Shown piece by piece: positions 21,101-30,529 of a stretch of 39,290 nt of DNA. The translations under genes were made by a program, and so were the position numbers. Within the stretch, counting starts at the first letter, position 1. Each line of letters starts with the position of its first letter. The notes beneath the pieces are model-generated. The model was not told the origin of the DNA, did not search any database, and saw only the letters and a list, made by a program, of their open reading frames with translations. Origin of the DNA: Bipolaris cookei (lineage: Eukaryota; Ascomycota; Dothideomycetes; Pleosporales; Pleosporaceae); contig NRSV01000127.1 of the NCBI GenBank assembly GCA_002286855.1, positions 2,846 to 42,135 on the forward strand, in the 5' to 3' direction.

Positions 21101-22171
21101 ACCATCACTCGGGATTCTTGAAACGGCGCAATCTCAGAGACTATGTTGGCTTGCGTCGTGGGGGTAAAGAACAAGCCCCTTTCTACATTTGCCAGAACAT
21201 CGATGATTTCAAAAAACATGTTCTCGATGGTGAACTGCATGCTCGTGGGTGGGTATTGCAAGAACATGCCCTTGCTCGCAGGACGCTATTCTTTACTGAA
21301 TATCAGACGTATTTTGAATGTGGTGAAGGGGTTCGATGTGAAACCTCGACAACGCTAAGCAAGTAAGTACATGATACAGTATTTGCGTCTGCCTCGGTTG
21401 ACTCAGGAGAATAGTAAACTCGCAGCCTTTTTAGGAGATCCAGATTTTCCACACATACTTTCCAGTGCAAGTCAAGGAGAAAGGATTCTTCGCTGCCAGG
21501 AGCTCTATCGCAAGTATTCGCGTCTAGGACTCTCGAAAGCGTACGATAGACCCACAGCTATAGATGGCCTACAACAACGCCTTCTCCGTACGATGTATGT
21601 CAAGGGTGGGTTTGGAGTTTTCGATGAGGGAGTAACGCGGGGCCTGCTTCGGCGCAGTCTCTTGTGGCGACGCGGTGTCGACACCAGGAGTCTGACGCGA
21701 ATCCGCTTCCCCACCGAAAGCGTTCTACCAACTGTGCCTTCATGGTCATGGATGGCATATACTGGCGGAATAGACTACCTGCAGCCAGATTTTGGAAACT
21801 ACGAGTGGGAAGACTTGCAATCCCCGTGGTCAACGAATTCTCCCAACAACATCTCCAACACGGATGTCAGCATAGCGAACATGGCATTGGTTGCTTCAGC
21901 ACGGGAGTATGACCTTGGCGCTGCAGTATTAAGCGAGGGTGAGTTGATCTTCGACACTCCGAATAGATCTTCGATGCCAAAAACGCTCTGTGTTGTGCTG
22001 GGGAAGGCTAAAGGCAGTCCGTCGCCGGAGACACGAAGGCATTACCTTTTGATTGTCGCAGTGGCTGGGCACAAGGGCCGCGCCGGGGAGATAATATACG
22101 AGCGTGCGGGGGCAGGATATCTGCCTGGCAAGTGTATTTCGCCAACTGTCATTGGTGTTAGGATTCATTGA
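18126..22171 (+). CDS. Kinase-HET fusion protein (about 1292 residues)
   Basis: Predicted exons: 18126-18752, 18810-20144, 20203-21362 and 21415-22171 (3879 nt). Introns are 57 nt (GTAAGT..CAG), 58 nt (GTAAGT..TAG) and 52 nt (GTAAGT..TAG), all phase-consistent. Residues about 40-180 form the module shared with the left kinase. The kinase domain (about 185-500) has RGSFGVV, FAVKEI, RHGDLKPENIL, GDWGEA (DWG replacing DFG), RYEAPEV and DIWAMGCITLEL. After a disordered linker, the HET region starts with a Cys pair (LCMNCAIF..CDLCPLLL) and has WVALSHRWGS near 863, YLWIDSLCVIQG near 913, and MEEVYSGAYCVIAAS. HET domains act in heterokaryon incompatibility and cell death. The only in-frame ATG near the HET start (20343) would cut into the Cys motif, which favours a fusion over two genes. 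The first intron is a multiple of three and could be missed. Confidence 0.75.
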
Positions 22172-22227
22172 GTTGGAGGTTTGGTGAGGTGTATCATGCT
22201 ATCTTACTTTTCCTACGTATATCTCTA

Positions 22228-24054
22228 ACGTGTTTCACCACCGAGTCGTCAACCCCACCGAGTCGTCAGCTCCACCACCACACCCTACCTTTGCAACAAT
22301 ATTGCGCAACACTACTATAATTTTTCTTATTAAGCAGAATAAGATACTATTCTTCAGACGCGTCGCTATCCTCTATATCATCTAATTCTACTTGGCAAGT
22401 GCGAGAGTTGTGTCCAACTTGGCTGCAACGCCCGCAGCGCCGTTCACTGCGCACCCTCTTCGCAGACGTTGCACCATCATTACAGCTACCACCCTCTGCC
22501 TCAGCGATCTGATCAGCTATCTGGCCAACTGTCTGAGACCCCTCTGTCTGCAGGTAGCGCCTCTTACGAGTTTTTCGCTTTGTTACTTCACTAATCGTAG
22601 CTTCAAGACGATCAAGTTTCTCCTGCATTAACACCATATTATGGGCTATCTGCTGAGCGCCCTTACTCAACTGCTGCATCTGCTCCTTAAGAGAAGTTGT
22701 AGGAGACCCTCGCTGGATTTGCATGCGGTTTCGAATAAGCGTAGCCTGCGCCTCCATTTCACGCGCGTTCCGCAGCTTTTTCGGCTCCCAGGTAGTAGTC
22801 TCTTGCGCTGGTGGAGTCGGCGTACGCAGCACGACGTCAAGCTGTGATAAAACAACGTGATAATCGTGTGGAGTAAGCCCAGCACCTCGAAATCCTCCGC
22901 AGATGTTTTCTGGTGTAATAGCCTTGTAATAGGCCTTTTTAAACGCTGGTAGGAAGGTTTCTTTGCTGATATAGTGGATGCGATTGCGTGCCAAGACTGA
23001 GATAGCATCACCATACGCGCACTTCAACGGCGAGAAGCAGCCTACATCAAGCGGCTGTAAGAGGCGCGACGAGTGGGGAGGCATACAGAGGAGGGTTATC
23101 TTCATCTCTTCGCAGAGATTTCGGAAAGCTACCGAGCAGTGGCTCTCATGGCCGTCAATAATAAGCAGCCTATGTGTCCCCACAGGGCGCGCATGGGAAT
23201 CAAAGTGGCGTAGCCAGTCAAGCGCTAGATCGTTGTTCGTCCAGCCAGTAGGACTGACTTGTATCACCCAGTTGCGTGGCAGATCCTCCGTGAACCAGGT
23301 GGAGATCAGAACCTTGCCTGCGAAGATGAGAAACGTTAGGATACGCTTGCCTGTTGCGCCAACGCCTTGTATCAGCGTAACCCACTCACGATTGCCTGGC
23401 TGAATCTTCTTTGTTCTTCCTGGTTTGTCTGAGCCCGTGATAACTGACTGTGATAAAATCTTGCCCATAATAAAGCCATTCTCATCAGAGTTGTAGATAT
23501 CTTCATCTATGATACTGTACTTTGCCTTCGTATTCTGAACTAGCTCGAACCAGCCCTTGATAAGCGCTGGGTCTTCGCAAAGAGCTCGCTGCCGATCGTA
23601 TGGACGGCTACGACATGTACGCAGCTCAGGATTACGCTGGATAAACCTGTCAACCCAGTTCTTGCCAACCTCCTCCCCGCCACGCTCTCAGAGTAGTCTA
23701 TTAGCCATATCTCGCACGTCATCTCTCCCACAGGGTATTCCTCGCTCAGCCTCAACTACTACACGCCTAGCAATAGCCTCTTCTTCTAGTTTTGTTAGGC
23801 GCTTAGTTGGTGGTTCGTAGTCGTGTCGAGAACGTTGGCCAGCGCGTCGGCCTTGAATTGTTGTTCGGGGAATACTATAGAGTGCTGCAGCGCGTCATTC
23901 ACTCTGAATTATCTTGAAATCAAGATCAGTAATAGCAATAAATAGATCTGCTTCAATATCGACTTTGAACGCGTTGCGTGGTTGAGACATTACGCGTTGT
24001 TGTTGCGAAGGTGGGGTAGCGTGGGGAAGTGGCCGGTACACTGGTGAAACACGT
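22228..24054 (-). mobile_element. Full-length pogo/Fot1-like transposon, family P3 copy B
   Basis: The 1827-bp element begins ACGTGTTTCACCACCGAG after a TA (22226-22227) and ends GGTGAAACACGT. The right flank is CA, so the second TA has probably mutated. The left terminal repeat carries a small duplication (CCACCGAGTCGTC twice), and the terminal repeats are imperfect beyond the first 12 bp. It contains one minus-strand transposase gene. It lies 56 bp beyond the stop of the kinase-HET gene, so that gene's 3' UTR may run into it. Confidence 0.88.
22347..23990 (-). pseudogene. Family P3 transposase, 547 residues with two in-frame stops
   Basis: One frame runs from ATG 23990 (MSQPRNAFK) to the stop at 22347, broken by TGA after IIQSE and TGA after MANRLL. 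In copy C the second position reads CGA (Arg) and the first aligns with CGA, so both look like C-to-T changes. Domains: psq-like HTH (AALYSIPRTTIQ), CENP-B-type HTH (GKNWVDRFIQRNPELR), first catalytic region YNSDENGF (changed from FDETGF), NREWVTLIQG, LLIIDGHESH and RLLQPLD (35 residues between aspartates). Near the C-terminus come a coiled coil (MVLMQEKLDRLEATISEVTK) and a CCHC knuckle (CGRCSQVGHNSRTC). The 1122 nt from 23468 to 22347 are uninterrupted, which makes this the best-preserved catalytic half in the window. Confidence 0.88.
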
Positions 24055-24179
24055 CAATGATAATAATAGAGCTTAGCTAACTATCGAATACAACCTCTTG
24101 TATACCTAGCGTTTGCTCCCCGGAGCGTTTCCCCTTACATTAAGGCAGTATTTAATTAATCTTTTACGCTAGCTAACAA
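24055..24179. other. Short spacer between two transposons
   Basis: This 125-bp AT-rich sequence lies between the P3 copy B right end and the P4 left end. It holds no coding frame and no clear repeat. Confidence 0.4.
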
Positions 24180-25156
24180 CGTACCTCACGGGTTCGTGCA
24201 TCACTTTTGCCAAGATCCAACCAAAACACCTTCTACCTCCTATTGTCGCAATGTCACGGTAACCGCTGGGTTGCCGTAACACCTGGATTCTGCTGCTGAT
24301 TTGCTGAGTGCTACCGAGGTACTACACGTACGCTAGCCACCCATGATATATTCTGTTGACGAATTTCTGCTCTATTTCCTTACGCAACGTCTTGAGTCTT
24401 CACAGATAGTGTACGTGGCAATTCACCAACGCTTCCCAAAGCTTTTGGACTTGTGCTCCTAGCATCTCGTGACACACAACAACAGCAGTTACAGCCTTCT
24501 ACTGAACGTCAGGTACAGCTTGCTCTTCAAGCTCTTAAACAGGACGTGAATCTCTCATTACGAAGCACTGCAGCTATCTTTAACGTTACTCAAACAACAC
24601 TAAGCCGCCGACGCGACGGGCAACCTTCACAGGCAGATCTCTAGCCCAAAACAATGAATCTAACTAAGCCTGAAGAGGAGGTGGTTGTTAACCATATATT
24701 TAAGCTTATTGCGCTTGGAATTCCCCATAGACTCGCAGACGTGGCTAATATGGCCAATTCTTTGTGCGCTGAGCGCAATCTGGGCCATGTTGGATAACAC
24801 TTGCCTAGTATGTTTGTCAAGCGCCCCCCCCCCCCCCCCCCTCAAAACATGTTTTTATCGAAAGTACGACTACAGGAGAGCCCTCTGTGAAGATCCTAAG
24901 ATTATTCAACACTGGTTTGGCCTAGTAGCTAACATGAAAGTCAAGTATGATATCCAGGACGAAGACACGTACAACTTTCATGAGACAGGCTTCATGACGG
25001 GCATAACGCCGAACGTGTAAGCAAGGAGGAAGTAACCTCTGAATGGTATCTTGTGTCATATTGCACAATATAGGGTCAAAGTGAGCTATTCTGCGCCATA
25101 ATGTGGTGGTTTTGGTAGGGTCTTGGCAAAAGTGATGCACGAATCGTGAGGTACGT
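24180..25156 (+). mobile_element. Internally deleted pogo-like transposon (family P4) with about 48-bp TIRs
   Basis: The ends are ACGTACCTCACGGGTTCGTG and, reverse-complemented on the right, ACGTACCTCACGATTCGTG. Both continue as CATCACTTTTGCCAAGA then CCAACCAAAAC/CCTACCAAAAC, giving near-perfect inverted repeats of about 48 bp. TA follows the right end (25157-25158, with the terminal T shared); the left flank is CA. At about 977 bp it is half the autonomous length and keeps only the 5' half of a transposase frame. It belongs to a different family from P3 by TIR and protein sequence. Confidence 0.82.
24440..25020 (+). pseudogene. 5' half of a family P4 transposase, broken
   Basis: The plus-strand frame from about 24453 encodes a psq-like HTH (STAAIFNVTQTTLSRRRDG). 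It continues through TAG after QADL into EEEVVVNHIFKLIALGIP and DVANMANSLCAERN, with another stop (TAA) after GHVG. A run of 18 C (24824-24841) follows. The frame then resumes with YRRALCEDPKIIQHWFGLV and DEDTYNFHETGFMTG, in which the first catalytic Asp of FDETGF has become His. The reading stops at 25018-25020 and the rest of the DDE domain is missing. It cannot be a functional transposase. Confidence 0.75.
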
Positions 25157-25258
25157 TATCTACACTACCTTTTAGAGCGTAGACCTTATTCCTTTCTAGC
25201 TAGACGCTATTCTATGTTAAGAGTAGGATCTTGAGTGGAAGTAATATAAGACTTCTGG

Positions 25259-25648
25259 TGTCAAGACTCTTGGGTTGGTTTTCGCGGATGAAGTGACAGG
25301 GTGGTATGAACAGTGTTTCTGCAAGTAACTTGTATATTGTACTTGTACTCGTAACTTAAGTTGAACACATCGAGCCCTAAGGGTTCGATGACTATTACTA
25401 TATACTTTTGATGCTCGTAACCCTCGGTCAGAGGAGCCCGAGTATTCCTCGGTGGCTTATGTGCGAGGACTATTCCTCGGTGGCTTATGTACGAGGAGTC
25501 TTCCAAGACCTTTCCTCGGTCATGCGCCACCGAGAAGTCACGTGATGCGTGCCCCGCGTTACATATGGGTATGTTGACTGGCCGTCGACGTTTCTTAACT
25601 TAACCGCCGTGCCTCCTCCCTTCAGGTTCGTAACATTCTATCAGAGCC
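25259..25648 (+). repeat. Possible LTR fragment followed by a primer-binding-site-like motif
   Basis: The segment begins TGTCAAGACTC (25259) and ends GGTTCGTAACA (25635), so it has TG..CA termini. Three bases later comes TATCAGAGCC, resembling the initiator-tRNA primer site of fungal LTR retrotransposons. It contains two tandem copies of a 28-bp unit, TATTCCTCGGTGGCTTATGT plus RCGAGGAC (25443-25470 and 25471-25497), and an inverted partner GCCACCGAG further right. No gag or pol coding sequence follows; instead a transposase C-terminus does. This could be a solo or chimeric LTR, or coincidence. Confidence 0.35.
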
Positions 25649-25659
25649 TAACGTATAAC

Positions 25660-26042
25660 TACGTACGCCTACTCCTTCTCTAGGCGCTCTAGTAGAGGCT
25701 CTTTGGCAGGCTCGTACGCCTTTCAACATACATGAGCTTAAAGCTCAATTAACGTTGATATGCGATCGCATTCAGCGGTATCAAGGGTTCTTACCTACCT
25801 TAACTATCGCGGCAATTAACTAGCTTAGGAAGGGGACAGGTAATTATGCTCTTAGCTAAGCTAACACGCGATTAGATCACCAGCCTTAAAAAAGCTAACA
25901 AAGCAGCAACAAAGCGTAGACAGCGTAAAGAGAAGTAGATAGAGAAATAAGAAGTGCTGAAAAAGTGAGCTATAGAGGATCTACTTACTTAATAAGAGGC
26001 TAATAGGCAGATTGCTCATGAAGAGCGTGAAGAAGGAGAGTG
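25660..26042 (+). pseudogene. Heavily mutated C-terminal fragment of a pogo-like transposase (P5)
   Basis: In plus-strand frames one reads EALWQARTPFNIHELKAQLT then RIQRYQGFLPTLTIAAIN. After a frame change come ITSLKKANKAATKRRQRKEK and EANRQIAHEEREEGE. This Leu/Lys-rich tail is typical of Fot1/pogo transposases after the DDE domain. At least eight stops interrupt it, and most fall where the family has Gln (AIN-stop-L, RD-stop-I, EK-stop-IEK-stop-EVL, LT-stop-stop-EAN). They are therefore explained by CAG/CAA to TAG/TAA. No terminal repeats were found. Confidence 0.6.
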
Positions 26043-26092
26043 ATTAGGTGTCAGCTGCAGGCTTTAGCACGCTGTAGCAGGTGTAGAGAGAC

Positions 26093-26653
26093 TGTCGGAA
26101 TCAATTAGGACTCGAACGAGTCCTACGATAAGCGAACTGATTGGTTGACACGAGCAGTGGCAGGGATGTCGTTGTCCCCGCTGCTTACGAATCGTGAGTC
26201 GCGTCCGTGCGGCAGGCGCTGTAAGTACTGGACACGATAGCACATACAGACAATCAATCCGCTTCCTCACCATAGTATTGCAGCTACAAGTTGATTCACC
26301 CCGTGATCCCTTTATCGTGCCAACAGAGACTGATCATAGTTCGCGCACACATAAGAAAGATACTCTAGTGTCGCAGCCTATGTAAGGCCGCAGAAGCAAT
26401 GACTTCAGTTAAGTCGAGGTGTCAGATGTAAGTACCTGGACTCGTTGAACCTCAACTGAAGAACGTTCAGGGAACTCTATTACTACACCAGTACGTAAAC
26501 ACCGGGAGTCTATCAGGGAAACCAAAAGGACCCTTAGCGAACCTGATCTTGACGCCCACAACCGCTACGTATAAATAACGATAAGGCGGGTCGATATTAG
26601 AGAGCACACATAATACACAAATCAATTCACCGCACGTACGCGTGCGACATCTA
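26093..26653 (+). repeat. Possible solo LTR
   Basis: The segment begins TGTCGGAATC at 26093. It has a TATA-like box (GTATAAATAA near 26570) followed by AGAGAGCACACATAATACAC and could end at GTGCGACA near 26653. That order (TGT start, TATA box, R/U5-like tail, CA end) fits an LTR of about 560 bp. No target duplication was identified, no second copy exists in the window, and no primer site follows. A perfect short palindrome (GACTCGAACGAGTC, about 26109-26122) lies near the left end. Confidence 0.3.
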
Positions 26654-26774
26654 CCTACTGCCTAATCTTCTTTACTAATTTCTATATACTGTACTGTCGC
26701 GTTGTTGAGTTATGTAGCTGTAGAGATGCGCAAAGTTGGTAGGGTGCGTTACTCGCTTGACAACTACGTCAGTT

Positions 26775-26850
26775 ACCCCAATTTGGTTTGATTTGATTTG
26801 AATAAATTCGATTTGATTGAGTAGATTTGAATTCGATTTATGTTTTTGTA
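26775..26850. repeat. GATTTGA-type low-complexity repeat
   Basis: Short imperfect repeats of TTTGATT/TTCGATT (TTTGGTTTGATTTGATTTGA and related) span about 75 bp between the LTR-like segment and the 3' end of the membrane-protein gene. No function is inferred. Confidence 0.5.
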
Positions 26851-26957
26851 ACCCTGAACCAAGCACAAGATATAGAACGTGCATCCAAGGACCCAAATGA
26901 CGATTATGTTCAAGCATTCAGACAAACTCACCAGCCGTGGTACTTATCAGGTGCTTG

Positions 26958-28693
26958 TTAAATAACACCTTCTCCAACAACCTCCTGTTTGTGGCCAGCC
27001 CTCTCCTTTCCTTCATTCTTCACATCTTCTGTTTTCTCCCTCCTGTCATGGTCAATCTCCACTTCTCTCGTGACGATGATATTATTCAGCTCAACATCGT
27101 ATCCAAACTCCTCTCGAGTGGTCCCATGCCACAAACCGCGGGTGGGAGCGCGGAACTTGCTCGGTGAAGATGAAGGTTTGCATTCGGTTATAACGCTTGA
27201 AATCACTAACCTGGGTGAAGTCTGAGGGTGGTAGGGTGGATTAAGTGTGCAGATAGAGGTTGGGAAGACATTGACATCTGACCTTAAGGAAGTGCTGTCG
27301 CTGCAGCTGCTATTCCTGTTCTGCGAGTCATCTGACATCCTCTTGCTGGTGATGATATAGCTTCCGTTTCTTTCCATTTCGTTTTCATAGGCTGTTTTTT
27401 TGTTGCGTCTTTGACCCGATCTTGTGCCGCTACTTGAGCCAATCGTCTCGCCATCACCACTGCTATGAGGGCTTGTAGACGAAGCAACGCTGCCTTGTGA
27501 TGTAACCCAATGTAGGACCAATGTGCAAATTAAAATATCGATATTGCAGCACATAAGGCAGATCCAGCCTGGTTCACCTCTCAATACCACGATGGCGGTT
27601 AGGTTGACGACGGAAACGGTGAGAGTGGTGATGGAGCCGACTAGCGAACGTTTGGCTATACAGCGGAGCGTGGAATTTAACTTATTTTTGTAAGAGTAGA
27701 GACCGCGGAGAGGGATGATAAAAAGGGCAGTGAGGTAGATCTGAGAATGGATCAGTTTCATGTATATGGGAAAGAGCCCGGTTGGAAAAAGGGAAGGCGC
27801 ACGTTGACAATGACTTCGAAGATAATCAAGGGTAGCATAGAAATCTTTCGCATGCCAATGACGCATATACCTTCATCACTGATGTAATTGATTCGACTGT
27901 GGTATGGTATATCAGCATCTGCTCTCCGTTTTTACAGCAACGAAAAGGAAAGAAAGAAAAAGCTTACAAGATAAAGTTCATAACGACGAGAATTATGTAC
28001 GGTACTGGGCTTATCAGCGCAGATTTTCTCAGACTCCTGGTTGTGACCTACACAGCATGAATAGACAGTTAAAGAGCCATAGCTTAGTCTGCATGCGAGG
28101 CTTTGTACCCCCTCGGACGACATACTACTTTCTGTCAGTAACTATGCGTATAGAAGAACAATGGGCATTGTCCTCACAACTTTCTCAACCAGGAAATAGT
28201 ATATCAGGATCTTTGTGGACATATAGCATGTTAAACCTGTATGATTATTAACCTCTGATCTAAATATTTTCACAAATTGGATATCGTAAGCTTTACATAA
28301 CAAGATCCCTCCTTCGCAGACCGCCTGTGACGAGTTGATACCAAAGCCATTGACTACTACCGCCGTCGCGAAAATGAATAACGCCGAGTCGCAGTAAATG
28401 ATAATAATTACTGATCCGTGTTGTAACAATGATGAGTCTCGGTAAAATGTTAGGAAAGCATGTATTTTGTTACACTTACACCACGTAGCCAAAGGCAGCG
28501 CAGCCCATTTTTGGATAAATCGTGTTCGTTCCACTGTTACGTATCAGTATTTCTATCCCTTTCAAATAGCACAGATGGTCTAAGACTTGCTTATGCAAAT
28601 GCAAAGTACACCAAATGTGCTGATCTGTAGCATGGTGCTGATTATCTGCCCCGCGCGCGGTACCAGCGCAGGTACATATTCCTGGGCCGCCAT
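26958..28693 (-). CDS. Polytopic membrane protein of unknown function, at least seven exons
   Basis: Resolved minus-strand exons from 3' to 5': 26958-27740, 27803-27896, 27968-28004, 28052-28124, 28178-28236, and one ending at 28297. Introns of 62, 71, 47, 53 and 60 nt have GT..AG ends and consistent phases. Joined, they give hydrophobic helices: KILIYYFLVEKVYVV, LFMLLPYIILVVMNFIF, SMLPLIIFEVIVN then IYLTALFIIPLRGLY, SITTLTVSVVNLTAIVVL, and GWICLMCCNIDILICTLVLH. A hydrophilic cytosol-like tail of about 170 residues follows, Ser-rich then charged. The 5' exons are not settled; a candidate start is ATG 28693 (MAAQEYVPALVPRAGQ, followed by a hydrophobic stretch). The layout is that of a fungal integral membrane protein family without known function. 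It is the only host-type gene in the transposon-rich half. Confidence 0.7.
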
Positions 28694-29268
28694 GATTCCG
28701 GTATCGTTTCGTATCTCCAGTTTCCAAATAATCAATATATTGTGGGTCGAAGTAACCCGCTATGGCGAAAGATAGCAAGGAAGGTATTGTATGATACTAA
28801 AACAAGAGACCAAGCCTCTAAGTTAGTTCTTGGGCTTTGCCTAGGGTATAACAGGGACATGTAGAAATTCCTAGGTACAATTGACCCTTTAAAGGAGCAT
28901 TCATGTCCAGTTCCGCCAAGGCTTGAATGCGCGCTATCAAACCTTATCCTGACAGCCCCCGCTAGCCATGCTTCTCGATCTATTAGATCTGCAAAACCTT
29001 GGTACGCATGTCAGTTATTTAGTGCAGTTCTCGAAAGTTTAATTTCAGCCATGGAACGATGGTATGGGATCTTTGTTGGTCTGCGGGAAGAATGGAAGGC
29101 TACACATAGGTCAGACAACCAGTTTATCGGATGAGTGTTAGTTTCATGGACGGTCCACACATGAAGCAAATGTATGTTAAGGGACCTTTTACTTGCGCCT
29201 GTATTAGAGATAATCTTTCAATCCGCGAGTATACTTGAATGAGTTTGCGATCTGGTCGTGAGAGAGAG
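28694..29268. other. Intergenic sequence, no gene seen
   Basis: About 575 bp between the candidate start of the membrane-protein gene and the LINE fragment. No coding frame or repeat stands out. It may include the promoter of the membrane-protein gene and the LINE 5' UTR. Confidence 0.4.
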
Positions 29269-30518
29269 ATGGCAATCTCAACCCCTGAACGCGATGGCAA
29301 TGGCGACGGCGACATGACGTCCTTGCCAACCGAGCTACCAGCACCACTGAAGAGACGCCCAAGAAACACCGCCAAGCAAATGAACACTACCACAAGCTAC
29401 TAGCACAGCCAGACCTATCAGCTGATGACTCCGATGCTATTCAGATTAAAAGCAGCCATCCCGCCCTTCGGGCTAGGAAAAGCAGCGCCACCAACAGAGA
29501 TCTACTCGTCGTGCTAACTAAGATTGTCTAGCAGCAGAGTGAAACTATCCAGGGCCTCGAACAAAAAACAAGAGAGATTAGAAAGATCTAGCAGTCTATT
29601 ATTGGCCATAATGTTAAGCTTATTGACAAGGTCGCTGAGCTGAAGAAAGGCGTCGATAACCTCGCCGCATCCGCACCTTGCAGTGCGCGTACCTGGGCAT
29701 CGGTTGCGGCCGCAAGCACACCTGCGGAACCAAGCGCCACTTCTAGAACGCTAGCAAGCCAGCAGCACACTAACAGAACTAATCTCGCTTCTATCAACAT
29801 GCCCAGTGTGACTATAGACATCTCCAGGGCAAATGGCAAAAATAGTGGAATATCAGCGGGAATGGATAGAGCAGCAGTGGAAAAAGAGATGCGCATGAGG
29901 GAGAACCTGGAGAACTGGCGATGCCGGGCGCTCACCGTCGACCACACGACCCAGAGCCGGATCAAAATCGCGTGCAGAGATGAAGACCAGGACCAACTAG
30001 TCAAGAGAGCAGCAGAGAAGATTGGTGCAGGCTCGCGCGTATTACGCGACAAGCTTTACCTGGTCAAGATCGACGACGTCAAGAGAACAGCAGTTCTAGA
30101 CAAGAAGGACAAGATCCAAGCTGAAGCAGCAGAAGCGTTTGGAGAAGAGAATGGGACAACAGTCGCCAAGATTGCGTGGCTTAGCAGGAAAAACATTCCT
30201 AAGGCGTACGAAGTCATGGTAGTATACGTGACTAAGAAAAGAGATGCAAGGAGGCTCGGTGCAGAAGGCTTCTTCCACGCCGGTGGAGAGTCTAACACGA
30301 TAAGCACATTTGAACACCGACCACGGCTGGAATAGTGTTATAACTGCTAAGGGCTTGGCCACAAAGTGTATCAGTGCCGAAAGGTATAGAGATGCGGGAG
30401 ACGCACGAAAGACGGCCACTATCACAAGAGCTACATCGAAGTAATAATGAAGTACGTGCTGTGCGGAGGACCGCACGAGTTGTTCAGTCGAAATTGTCGG
30501 ATGGTCTACCCTACCTAA
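29269..30518 (+). pseudogene. LINE ORF1 (gag-like, zinc-knuckle nucleic-acid-binding protein)
   Basis: The frame starts near ATG 29269 (MAISTPERDGNGDG) and shifts once near 29370. It continues through a coiled-coil region (SETIQGLEQKTREIRKI) and a Ser/Thr/Ala linker (RTWASVAAASTPAEPS) into the best open stretch, 29799-30332. After TAG at 30333 it goes on in frame with CYNC-stop-GLGHKVYQC and LCGGPHELFSRNC, two zinc knuckles, to TAA 30516-30518. The in-frame stops sit at positions where Gln is expected (for example CYNCQGLGH), consistent with CAG to TAG or CAA to TAA. ORF1 proteins bind the element RNA. Confidence 0.75.
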
Positions 30519-30529
30519 CATAAGTAGAG

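Noticed and set aside
20343..22171. HET gene as a separate gene starting at ATG 20343
   Set aside because: This start cuts into the LCxxC motif that typically precedes HET domains, and the upstream frame continues through a consensus intron into the kinase exon. It is kept as the main alternative to be tested.
25443..25540. tRNA-like cloverleaf in the CCTCGGTGGC repeat region
   Set aside because: The inverted pairs do not form a cloverleaf with T- and D-loop consensus; the tandem 28-bp unit explains the pattern.
29588..30335. Hydrophobic minus-strand frames opposite LINE ORF1
   Set aside because: They are antisense to a gag-like frame with coiled coil and zinc knuckles; the hydrophobic character comes from reverse reading of Glu/Lys-rich codons.
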